Assembly (NCBI GenBank): GCA_963764825.1
Contig: CAVXUA010000008.1
Span: 463,887-527,886, forward strand
Length of the DNA: 64,000 nt
Reading direction: 5' to 3'
DNA from: JAZGGS01 sp963764825
GTDB lineage: Bacteria > Bacteroidota > Ignavibacteria > Ignavibacteriales > Ignavibacteriaceae
The notes under the pieces are model-generated. The model made no database searches and was not told where the DNA came from. It saw only the letters and a program-made list of their open reading frames with translations. Shown here piece after piece: positions 48,297 to 56,448 of this stretch. The stretch's first letter is position 1; each line of letters starts with the position of its first letter. The position numbers and the translations under genes are program-made.

Positions 48297-48751
48297 ACTT
48301 CCCATTAATTTTATACGAGCTACCCACATCTGATTCCGTTTCTGATTCATATATCTTGATTTATTGTCAATTGAATATTAGATCTTTTGTTGGATCCAAT
48401 CAAGGAAAAGTCACAAAGGAAATTGTAGCAATGTGCATGCCGAAAAAAGATTTAAATGCATTATTAATTGGGAGGTTTTGTTGTTTGATGTTGAGTGTAG
48501 CAAAAACATACAAAAGGTGTATGGAGGTCATACGGAGTCGTAGCGAAAGTTTCGGGTTGGCGTTTGATTATAACAGTGTGCGTTAGGGTAAAACTGTCGT
48601 ATGGCTTGAATATGGAGACGTGACATGTGAATTGGTTTATATGTTAGTGGTTTTGATGTGTAAGATATTATTAATTGCCAATTATTAACGAATTATTGTC
48701 TTCAACTCCAATAAGTTTTAATTTTAGTTTACCAATTTCTAAGGAGTAGAT
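48297..48751 (+). other. intergenic stretch before the PAAR cassette
   Basis: 455 bp without a convincing gene. An open frame at 48356-48586 (76 codons) has no ribosome site or recognisable protein character. From about 48470 to 48640 the plus strand turns unusually G-rich (GGTGTATGGAGGTCATACGG). No RNA gene recognised. Confidence 0.5.
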
Positions 48752-50131
48752 ATGTGCAGAAGGTTCTTCATTTTAGTGGTCACTATTCTTTTCTTTTTTA
48801 CTGGAAATATCCTTGCCCAGGACCAAAGCGTATTGAATGAAATGCTTAAGAAAGTAAAGAAGTTATTCCTAGATTACGAAAATTGTCAGGATCCTTTAAA
48901 ACAGGATCAACTTATGAAAGAAATTATTGAGCTCGAAGAAGAGATGGATAAAACCGCCGAAGAGATTGCGCGCCAAAATGAAAATAAGGAGTCCATCCAA
49001 AGTTATGATCCTGCTACTGAACGCCTAATAGAACAACAGCAAGAATTAATTAATTCACTTTCGCCAATTCTACAAAAGATTCAGAAATTATCAAATGAAA
49101 TTTCTAGCCTCGACGATGATCTTATCACAAACTCAGAAAGAATAAATACTGCCTCAAAAGAAATATTGAGGTTGATGGGAGATCTGTACTTGAAAGGGGG
49201 AACTAGTGCTAAGGATCCAAAGCACTTAATCGTTTCATTAAAATTTTGCAAAAAGATTACAATCAACTATGAATTAAAAGGACGGGGTCATCTACCAGAC
49301 GTATTTGAACTAAATTATGATATAGATATGCAATTGAAAGCTTATTGGACTTCAGACTATTTAGTTGATGTAATACAAAGAAAAGGATACTTACATAGTC
49401 ATACAATTAAATCGGTGAATAATGAAATATATCCAGATAAAATAGAAAATATTAAATTCTCAGGATGGGGTGATATTATTACAGGGGGACCTCTCACTAA
49501 GTACTCCTATGATCCGGGAACCGGAAGTGTAATAATTGGACCATCAGAAAATAAAACAGTTAAGTTTTCCGATCCTAATAAGTGGCCAGATGAAATTGTC
49601 TCAAAATATATGGTTGGATATACTCCACCATTTATAGTGTTTTCTTCCTCACAAAATCAAGTAGAAGGAGTGGGCTGGCCAATACCCTGCGCCACCAATT
49701 TAAATAACTTAACTTATATTACACCTTATGAGCTAAATAAAGGAATACGGGAAGGGACATTTAGTAAAGTAATTACTAAAGATACTTTCTTTCCTAATTG
49801 CGATGAAAGTACAATCACATTAAGTATTGATTTTCCAAATCTTCTCTGCGATCAACACGCAGACAAAGGTGCTCTTGCTACTGCTGATGCCTGTATAGAT
49901 CACGGTGGATATGTTCTTGCAACTGAGGATCACGTTTTTGCACACGGGAAACCTGTTGCCAGGGTTGGCGATCACGTTTTATGTTTAAGACACGGCATCA
50001 CAGAAATAGTTGGAGATAAAGATGTTAAAGTATATAGTGATGAGCAAAGAATAGCCAGGGTGGGTGATAAAACAAAGTGCGGGGCAATTATTATGGGGGG
50101 TAGTTTTAATGTTTATGCCGGAGAAAGATAA
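48752..50131 (+). CDS. exported protein with coiled coil and C-terminal PAAR tip domain
   Basis: 459 residues. Good AAGGAG before ATG 48752. A Sec-type signal peptide (FFILVVTILFFFTGNILAQD) is followed by a long coiled coil (about 25-130), a middle domain (about 150-350) not recognised, and a PAAR domain in the last ~72 residues: HVFAHGKPVARVGDHVLCLR, HGITEIVGDKDV, RIARVGDKTKCGAIIMGGS, FNVYAGER. The His/Cys pattern suits the PAAR zinc site. PAAR proteins cap phage and type VI spikes and are normally cytoplasmic, so a Sec signal peptide is unusual. Followed closely by a membrane protein and a beta-helical protein. Confidence 0.85.
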   Translation: MCRRFFILVVTILFFFTGNILAQDQSVLNEMLKKVKKLFLDYENCQDPLKQDQLMKEIIELEEEMDKTAEEIARQNENKESIQSYDPATERLIEQQQELINSLSPILQKIQKLSNEISSLDDDLITNSERINTASKEILRLMGDLYLKGGTSAKDPKHLIVSLKFCKKITINYELKGRGHLPDVFELNYDIDMQLKAYWTSDYLVDVIQRKGYLHSHTIKSVNNEIYPDKIENIKFSGWGDIITGGPLTKYSYDPGTGSVIIGPSENKTVKFSDPNKWPDEIVSKYMVGYTPPFIVFSSSQNQVEGVGWPIPCATNLNNLTYITPYELNKGIREGTFSKVITKDTFFPNCDESTITLSIDFPNLLCDQHADKGALATADACIDHGGYVLATEDHVFAHGKPVARVGDHVLCLRHGITEIVGDKDVKVYSDEQRIARVGDKTKCGAIIMGGSFNVYAGER

Positions 50132-50155
50132 TTTAAAATTATATTGGAGATAAAA

Positions 50156-50446
50156 ATGAGTTTGAAAGACAAAAAACATTTGTTAGCTATTAGTTTGCCT
50201 ATAATAATTATAGGTATCTGTATTTTCTGGATCGTGAGGCTCGAGTTAAATGCCACAGCCTTGGCGTCTCGAGTTGATGAACTTCACAACTCCTTAAAGC
50301 AAAATAAAGACAACTTAGCAAACTTAGAGTCATTTATCGAGAAGTTAACAAAGGCGGAATTACGCTTAGATAAAAATGGTGGAACGATATATAAGGGAGA
50401 TTCTGAGATATATATGGGAGTGAAGATATTCTATACAAATGGTTAA
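50156..50446 (+). CDS. single-TM coiled-coil protein with spike-like repeat start
   Basis: 96 residues from ATG 50156 with GGAG at 50146. One membrane helix (HLLAISLPIIIIGICIFWIV), a coiled coil (SRVDELHNSLKQNKDNLANL), then RLDKNGGTIYKGDSEIYMGV. This last motif recurs as EDTEIMMGV early in the next protein. Its stop overlaps the next ATG (TAATG). Either a coupled pair or one gene split by a frameshift; joined, it would be a membrane-anchored beta-helical needle of about 380 residues. Confidence 0.7.
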   Translation: MSLKDKKHLLAISLPIIIIGICIFWIVRLELNATALASRVDELHNSLKQNKDNLANLESFIEKLTKAELRLDKNGGTIYKGDSEIYMGVKIFYTNG

Positions 50447-51309
50447 TGGTGATAGTTCGATTAGGAAATAGGTGGATATATGTTAATGATGACATCAGGA
50501 ACAGGAGACAAAAGAATGGTGATGTTGAATTAATAGTACGGGTGGCAAGACCAGGTAGTCAAGTTTCGTTTCATCTCACTAAAAAAGAAGTAAAATTATT
50601 GACGAGTGAAGATACTGAGATTATGATGGGGGTTTCACCACAAAAAGCGAGAATTCATATTACTAAGGAAGAAGCTAAGCTTGAGTTGGGTAAGGATGAG
50701 GATTTTCATATTAATCTCTCACACGATAAGAATAGAATTGAATTAGTAAGAGACAAATCGAAAATTGTACTGGGGGACGGGAGTGCAACAAATACAGGTG
50801 GGGTAACAACACCTGTAACCGGTGTATTTCTTCAAGAAATTAATACTGGCAGTATCGGAATTGGAAAAGATAAAGGAATCGCAATCAAAAATATTGATGA
50901 TAATGGAATAGAGATTTCTACTAGAAAGGATTTTCAAATTAAATTACGTCCTAAGGAGGATCAGATTAGTTTGACGAAAGATAAGTCTAAAATTAAAATT
51001 GGAAAAACAAGATATGGTAATGGCTTAATTTTAGAAAGAATGGATTCACAAGTTCAGATTGGAGAGACAAAATTTGGGGAGGGGATATCTTTTGGAGAAA
51101 CTAATACGTCAACTCTATCAATTATAAAGGGAAAAGGAATAGCAATTAGGACAGAAGGCGCAGGTAATGAAATGCATATATCGGGTGAAGATAAATTAGT
51201 AATTACTTTTGAAGGTGACATAGATATAAACGCATATGGAAATCTTAACTTAAATTCACTTAATGGAAATGTTAATCTTGTTGGCAAACGAATAAACTTT
51301 AATGAATAA
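50446..51309 (+). CDS. repetitive beta-helix (VgrG/gp5-tail-like) protein
   Basis: 287 residues built almost wholly of short beta repeats: ARIHITKEEAKLELGKDEDF, HINLSHDKNRIELVRDKSKI, QISLTKDKSKIKIG, QVQIGETKFGEGISFGE. The C-terminal stretch is DIDINAYGNLNLNSLNGNVN, ending LVGKRINFNE. The D-I-x-I-x-A-x-G-x-L pattern at the end is the same kind found in the triple-stranded needle of VgrG and phage gp5. There is no gp27-like base domain. With the exported PAAR protein this suggests a spike-like assembly, as inference. Confidence 0.65.
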   Translation: MVIVRLGNRWIYVNDDIRNRRQKNGDVELIVRVARPGSQVSFHLTKKEVKLLTSEDTEIMMGVSPQKARIHITKEEAKLELGKDEDFHINLSHDKNRIELVRDKSKIVLGDGSATNTGGVTTPVTGVFLQEINTGSIGIGKDKGIAIKNIDDNGIEISTRKDFQIKLRPKEDQISLTKDKSKIKIGKTRYGNGLILERMDSQVQIGETKFGEGISFGETNTSTLSIIKGKGIAIRTEGAGNEMHISGEDKLVITFEGDIDINAYGNLNLNSLNGNVNLVGKRINFNE

Positions 51310-51328
51310 TTTTTAATCAACTATTTCC

Positions 51329-51469
51329 CCCAACCCCTGCTTAATAACTAGGTGGGGATTTTTATTATAGCTTAATTTTCATTCTCTACGTCAAGAACTA
51401 CGTCAGTGATTTCTAACTGCTTGAAAAACAATAACTTACAGAGTCGTGAATTTGACTCTTAATCAGCAG
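51329..51469 (+). repeat. 141-bp direct repeat B (includes a terminator at its left end)
   Basis: Same element as 48156-48296, same orientation. The terminator part reads CCCCTGCTTAATAACTAGGT with GGGGATTTTTATT. It follows the beta-helix gene by 20 bp, so together A and B bracket the three-gene cassette. Confidence 0.92.
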
Positions 51470-51637
51470 GTCAAGAAACCATTCAATATGTAATAATTTC
51501 ATTAGATATTAGAAGAAAGCATTCTTATTTTCTTTTTATATCACTTCCCATTTATAATAGCATCCAGTTTTTGTTACTCTATTGTTACCCGAAAAAATTA
51601 AATCATTATTCTATAATAACTTAAGTGAGCAAAATAG

Positions 51638-51673
51638 ATGATATCACGATGGTAATTGTGAAAGTGAAATAGT
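51638..51673 (+). pseudogene. remnant of a PP2C gene 3' end
   Basis: Reads DDITMVIVKVK-stop in frame. Bases 51638-51667 match 38346-38375, the end of the PDZ-PP2C gene, at 29 of 30 positions. No PP2C body precedes it; a stop lies five codons upstream. The rest of 51470-51788 shows no gene. Confidence 0.75.
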
Positions 51674-51788
51674 TCTATATTTCTTCCATTATCATTTTAA
51701 TCAATAAATACACTCCCCAATTAACTTTTGATTTTTCTTTATCTTTAGTATTAAAATATAAATCTAAAAATTATCCAGAGGATTTAAA

Positions 51789-52145
51789 TTGAAAATAAAT
51801 ATTTTAGCGAAAGTTTTAATTCCCTTAATTGCAATTGCGTTCTTTGCAAGCTGCGGTTCCGATTATGAGACTGAAATTATAGGTAATTGGAAAGATAAGA
51901 ACAGTAATGTTGTTGAGTTTTCTACAGATGGTGTTGTTACAGGATTGGCAAGAAATGTAAATAAAGAACTGGTTGAAGGAACGTACAATGTAAATAACGA
52001 TTCTTTGTTTATCGAATTTCTCGTTGCACCTGAACCACGCAACATAAAGGGATCGTTAGAGTTTAAAATTCAAAAATTAGATAATGATTCGTTAATTCTT
52101 TATACATCACTTGGAAATTTGAATTATGGCAGGGTAACAAAGTAG
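51789..52145 (+). CDS. small lipoprotein, lipocalin-like
   Basis: 118 residues. TTG start at 51789 with AGAGGA upstream. The signal peptide ends IAIAFFASC, a lipobox. The mature part starts ETEIIGNWKDKNSNVVEFST and continues with beta-strand-like segments (GTYNVNNDSLFIEFLV, KIQKLDNDSLILYTS), a pattern common in small lipocalin-like lipoproteins (G-x-W). Function unknown. Convergent with secF. Confidence 0.75.
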   Translation: MKINILAKVLIPLIAIAFFASCGSDYETEIIGNWKDKNSNVVEFSTDGVVTGLARNVNKELVEGTYNVNNDSLFIEFLVAPEPRNIKGSLEFKIQKLDNDSLILYTSLGNLNYGRVTK

Positions 52146-52213
52146 AACTGGTAATGAAGATCAGATTTGCCTACAAATCCAGTAGAGAGGAATATCATAT
52201 TATCAATTTAAAA

Positions 52214-52246
52214 GTAAAAAAGCCGATAGTAGAAGCTATCGACTTC
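52214..52246 (-). terminator. terminator of the secDF operon
   Basis: Minus-strand AAGTCGATAG / CTATCGGCTT with a 6-base loop then TTTTTAC. Confidence 0.88.
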
Positions 52247-52272
52247 TTATATAATTGAAGGAAATAAAAAAC

Positions 52273-53412
52273 TTAAAACTCTAATTTTTTCTTATACTTT
52301 GTTGCATATTCATAAACAAGGGTACTTGCAACAAATATTGAAGAATATGTACCGATAATTGTACCGAAAATAAGTGTAAATGCGAACGCTTTAAGTACCT
52401 CGCCACCAAAAATCAGTAGCACCAGCACTGCTAATAAAGTTGTACCACTTGTTAAAATTGTTCTGCTCATCGTCTGGCTGATGCTTGTATTAATAATATC
52501 CTCTATAGGTCTGGTTTTGTGAATCTTAATATTTTCCCTGATCCTGTCAAAGTTCACAACTGTATCGTTTATTGAATAACCGATAAGTGTTAAAAACGCT
52601 GCAACAATAGTCAAATCAATTTCTAAATTCAATCCTGGAATTAAACCGTACAATGCGGCAAATAAGCCTAGGGTAATAAGTACATCGTGGAAGAGAGCTG
52701 CAACAGCTCCAAAAGCAAAAATAAATTTAAATCTGAATCCTAGGTAGAATAGGATTGCTATAAGAGCAAATATTATTGCAAGCAAAGCATCTCGTTTTAA
52801 TTCTTCACCAATCTTAGGACCAACCCTATCTTCTTTAAGAACGATAAACGGGTTATCGGATTCTTTATCTCTCAGGTTCTCCTCAATCCAGTCCGCAATT
52901 CCTACCCGAACGATCATCTGGGTATTATCCGGTTCTTCGGATACTCTGCCCGATTGAAAACCTGCTGCGAATAGTGCATCAACCACATGGTTGGTTGTAT
53001 CAGCATTTTCGAATGAATAAGTAAGCGAGCTGGCTGTGGAATCAACTACCTGCCGCGGAACATCCTGGTAAACTTTATCAATTGCCAGTTCAATTCTATT
53101 AACAACTACTGGGAAAATATTTGCAGGAATAACCTGTTCTTCAGTTCTGATCATCAAACCGGTTTCTCCGCCAAAAGTAACCACTTCAATATTCCCCAAT
53201 CCTATATCAGCCACATCTTCTCTTACCTTCGTAATATCCACCGGGTTTTCAAATTGAAGTACAATCTCGCTGCCGCCTTTAAAATCTACACCAAAATGAA
53301 ATCCTCCTCCAATAACACCAAGAATTCCAAGTGCAAATAGCGCAGCAGAAATTGCATAAGCTATTTTTCGTTTTCCTAAGAAATCAAAATTTAAATTTTC
53401 GAATATTCGCAT
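52273..53412 (-). CDS. secF: preprotein translocase subunit SecF
   Basis: 379 residues, six membrane helices. With SecD it uses the proton gradient to pull exported proteins out of SecYEG. Features: NLNFDFLGKRKIAYAISAAL at the N-terminus, GVDFKGGSEIVLQFENP, RVGPKIGEELKRDALLAI, LTIVAAFLTLIGYSINDTVV and NFDRIRENIK. Intact; 30 bp behind secD. Confidence 0.96.
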   Translation of the reverse strand: MRIFENLNFDFLGKRKIAYAISAALFALGILGVIGGGFHFGVDFKGGSEIVLQFENPVDITKVREDVADIGLGNIEVVTFGGETGLMIRTEEQVIPANIFPVVVNRIELAIDKVYQDVPRQVVDSTASSLTYSFENADTTNHVVDALFAAGFQSGRVSEEPDNTQMIVRVGIADWIEENLRDKESDNPFIVLKEDRVGPKIGEELKRDALLAIIFALIAILFYLGFRFKFIFAFGAVAALFHDVLITLGLFAALYGLIPGLNLEIDLTIVAAFLTLIGYSINDTVVNFDRIRENIKIHKTRPIEDIINTSISQTMSRTILTSGTTLLAVLVLLIFGGEVLKAFAFTLIFGTIIGTYSSIFVASTLVYEYATKYKKKLEF

Positions 53413-53442
53413 TTTATAAGTGAACTCCTTGAAGCGTTTAAA

Positions 53443-55386
53443 TTATCCTACAGTTACTTTTATACCCTTTGCTACCATCATATCGAAGATTAATCTTGCA
53501 ACAACCAACGCACTGAATAAACTAGCTGCAATACCTATCATTAATGTTAAAGCAAAACCCTGAATTGGACCTGTACCAAACTGGAAAAGTATAATACCTG
53601 TAAAGAATGTTGTAATGTTTGAATCTATAATAGCTGAGTAAGCTCTTGAAAAACCGCTGTCGATGGATGCCTTAATAGTTTTACCAGTAGCCATTTCTTC
53701 CCTGATTCTCTCGAAGATAAGCACGTTAGCATCCACTGCCATACCAATTGTTAAAATTATACCTGCAATACCGGGTAGAGTAAGAGTAGCGTTAAATCCT
53801 GCAAGTACACCAAGTATAAAAAGTATTGTGAAAGAAAGTACAGCTGCGGCTATTGTACCTGTGCGGCGATAGTAGAACATCATAAATATACCAACAAGTA
53901 TATAACCAATTATCACCGAAAGTAACCCGCTGTTAACAGAATCCTGCCCCAGTGATGGTCCGACAGTTCTTTCTTCAATAATATCTACAGGAGCGGGAAG
54001 GGCACCTGCCTTTAATACTATCTCAAGCAGTTTTGCTTCGTTAAGATCTGCCATACCTGTAATTTGTGAACGACCTCCGGGAATTTTATTTTGCACGTTG
54101 GGCGCTGAGAATATAGCTCCATCTAGCATAATCGCAATTCGTTTGCCTACATTTGCTCCCGTAATTCTTGCCCATTCAGTTGCACCTTCAGAATTCATAG
54201 TCATATTTACAATGGGTGCCGAAGTATTCGGATCGATAGTTGCGACCGCATCAGTTATAACTCCACCGGTTAACTCGGGAGCTTTGTTAACCATATACAT
54301 TATATAAATTTCCTGCCCATCCTGCCCGGGCAATGATTTTGCATGAAATACGAACTCCACATTATTTGGTATCACATTCTGAACTTCAGGTCTGCTAAGC
54401 ATAAACTCAAGCTTATTTCTTTCATCACCCCTTACATAAGCATCAGCACTTCTTCCCTGCGGATCTAAAAGCGCAACTGAAAAGAAAGGATGCTGTTGTT
54501 TGAATTCTTCCTCGGTAAGTTCTTCAGGCGGGATTGAATCTTCAGCCGCAACAATAGTTGTATCTCCTTCAACTATGCTCGCATCTGTAACCTCGGAAAC
54601 AGTTTCGCTTGTATCGGGCTGTATAATATTTCCAGCAAGTACCTCATCTACTTTTTGCATAATTGCAAAAGCAAAATCGGCATCTCGTACAATCCTGAAT
54701 TCCAGTAGTGCAGTACCCTGCAACAGCTGTTTAGCTTCTTCTTCTCTTGCAACACCGGGAAGTTCCACAATTATTCTGCGGCTCCCCTGCCTCTGGATTG
54801 AAGGTTCGGAAACGCCGTACTGATCAATCCTGTTCCTTATAATTTCCATTGCACGAGTAACTGCATCTTCTGCATCCTCTTTTAAACCGGCAAGAATTTC
54901 ATCATCATCCTGCCTAATTGTGCCGAAGTAACGGCTTAGCCGTATTCCTTTTTCCTGGAATTTCAGCGCAATAATATCTACAACAGCTTCGTTGGAAAGT
55001 GCAGCTTCTTCCTCAGCTTCTGCAAGCAGCGATTTGAAAACTTCGTCCGGGTTTTTAGCAAGTTTCTCAATTAGTTTACCTGTATTAACTTCGAGAACAA
55101 CTCTCATACCGCCCTGTAAATCAAGTCCAAGCTTAATTCGCTTTTCCCTTGTTTTACTTATATCCGGATTATCAGTTAACAAGCTGTCTTCAACAACCTG
55201 AAGCATTTTTTCAACCTGGGTATCTGTAAGCTCCGGCTGGCTGGAAGTGATTTCATCTTTCTTTATCTTTAGTGTCTCTTCTATCTCTTTTCCATACTGA
55301 TAATCTACATAGGTAGGCCATAAAAGGTAGATTGCGAGCGCGATAGCTCCAACAATAATTATAAGTCTAAACCTGAATTCTTTCAT
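53443..55386 (-). CDS. secD: preprotein translocase subunit SecD
   Basis: 647 residues, one N-terminal and five C-terminal membrane helices around a large periplasmic domain. Motifs: IKLGLDLQGGMRVVLEV, MEIIRNRIDQYGVSEPSIQR, RRIIVELPGVAREEEAKQLL, GALPAPVDIIEERTVGPSLG and AVDANVLIFERIREE. An acidic insertion (EGDTTIVAAEDSIPPEELTE) lies in the periplasmic part. Transcribed before secF. Confidence 0.96.
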   Translation of the reverse strand: MKEFRFRLIIIVGAIALAIYLLWPTYVDYQYGKEIEETLKIKKDEITSSQPELTDTQVEKMLQVVEDSLLTDNPDISKTREKRIKLGLDLQGGMRVVLEVNTGKLIEKLAKNPDEVFKSLLAEAEEEAALSNEAVVDIIALKFQEKGIRLSRYFGTIRQDDDEILAGLKEDAEDAVTRAMEIIRNRIDQYGVSEPSIQRQGSRRIIVELPGVAREEEAKQLLQGTALLEFRIVRDADFAFAIMQKVDEVLAGNIIQPDTSETVSEVTDASIVEGDTTIVAAEDSIPPEELTEEEFKQQHPFFSVALLDPQGRSADAYVRGDERNKLEFMLSRPEVQNVIPNNVEFVFHAKSLPGQDGQEIYIMYMVNKAPELTGGVITDAVATIDPNTSAPIVNMTMNSEGATEWARITGANVGKRIAIMLDGAIFSAPNVQNKIPGGRSQITGMADLNEAKLLEIVLKAGALPAPVDIIEERTVGPSLGQDSVNSGLLSVIIGYILVGIFMMFYYRRTGTIAAAVLSFTILFILGVLAGFNATLTLPGIAGIILTIGMAVDANVLIFERIREEMATGKTIKASIDSGFSRAYSAIIDSNITTFFTGIILFQFGTGPIQGFALTLMIGIAASLFSALVVARLIFDMMVAKGIKVTVG

Positions 55387-55590
55387 ACTTTAGTATAAAT
55401 TTCTGTGTTAGTTTGAAATTAAAATGAATCACAAAATTAGGGGTAAAGGTTCACAAAGTCAATTGAATTGGCATATATAAAATCTGCTAAATCATTAAAA
55501 TATAGTGCGTTTTAGGAGTGATGGAATTTCAGAAACATTTTTTCTGAACCAGCAAATAAGTGATACAACAGATAATCTACAGGTTTTAAT

Positions 55591-56415
55591 TTAAATTGAT
55601 TTTATAATTCTTTTAACCAGCCGACTGAATTTATCTTCAACTCGATTTGCTGTTTCTGTAACTTCCTCGTGGGTAAGTTTTTGTTTAGATATTCCAGCCG
55701 CATAATTCGTGATGCAGGAAATTGATGCTGCTTTCATTCCCATCGACGTAGCAAAAACAGCTTCAGGAACAGTGGACATTCCTACCGCATCACCGCCAAA
55801 TTCGCACATCATTTCAATCTCGGCAGGTGTTTCATAACTTGGCCCTTTTGAATACCAGTAAACACCTTCTTTAAGATCTATCTTCTCTTCAACTGCTGAT
55901 TTTCTAATAATCGTGTTCATCTCTGAAGGAGGAAAATTTAAGAACTCATTATGAATCTTTTCTGAAGGAACTCCAATCAGCCCGGTTAACTCTTTTTTTA
56001 TTTCAATTCCGTTGAACGAAGCTGCCATCATAAGATCGCCCGGTTTAAATTGCCTGTTAATTCCACCGGCAGCATTTGTTAATAGTATTTTTCTGCATTT
56101 TAGTTTATAGGCGATGAAAGAGGGGAGAATGCATTCACTTAATTTGTAACCTTCGTAAAAATGTATTCTTCCCTGGAAGAGGAGAAGTTTTTTATTTTCA
56201 GATTCAGCAAAGTGAATTATCCCTGAATGTCCTTCAACAGTTGACTCAGGATAGCCGGGAAGATCTTTAGTAGGAAATGATTTTATAACATTTAAAGAAT
56301 TTGTAAATCCGCCAAGCCCGCTTCCAAGAACTAATGCAAAATCTGGTTCAAAAGGTTTTTCACTATTTAAATGATCTATCAGGGTTTTATATTTGAATGA
56401 AAGATCAACTTGCAT
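55591..56415 (-). CDS. punA: purine nucleoside phosphorylase
   Basis: Phosphorolyses purine nucleosides to base and ribose-1-phosphate. 274 residues, trimeric PNP type: LVLGSGLGGFTNSL, VEGHSGIIHFAE, FQGRIHFYEGY, LTNAAGGINRQFKPGDLM, GPSYETPAEIEMM and GGDAVGMSTVPEAVFATSMG. Last gene of the minus-strand salvage operon, 33 bp behind the nucleoside transporter. Confidence 0.94.
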   Translation of the reverse strand: MQVDLSFKYKTLIDHLNSEKPFEPDFALVLGSGLGGFTNSLNVIKSFPTKDLPGYPESTVEGHSGIIHFAESENKKLLLFQGRIHFYEGYKLSECILPSFIAYKLKCRKILLTNAAGGINRQFKPGDLMMAASFNGIEIKKELTGLIGVPSEKIHNEFLNFPPSEMNTIIRKSAVEEKIDLKEGVYWYSKGPSYETPAEIEMMCEFGGDAVGMSTVPEAVFATSMGMKAASISCITNYAAGISKQKLTHEEVTETANRVEDKFSRLVKRIIKSI

Positions 56416-56448
56416 AATATTTTAGTAAAGTTATATCAAGTACCAAGT

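Noticed and set aside
48356..48586. 76-codon open frame on the plus strand between repeat A and the PAAR gene
   Set aside because: No ribosome site, start is TTG, composition is not protein-like and no motif is seen.
38382..51700. Transposase or integrase gene in the accessory block
   Set aside because: Every sizeable open frame there was read; none carries DDE, tyrosine-recombinase or serine-recombinase motifs.
54500..54823. 107-codon Ser-rich open frame antisense to secD
   Set aside because: Low-complexity mirror of acidic codons in secD; no ribosome site.
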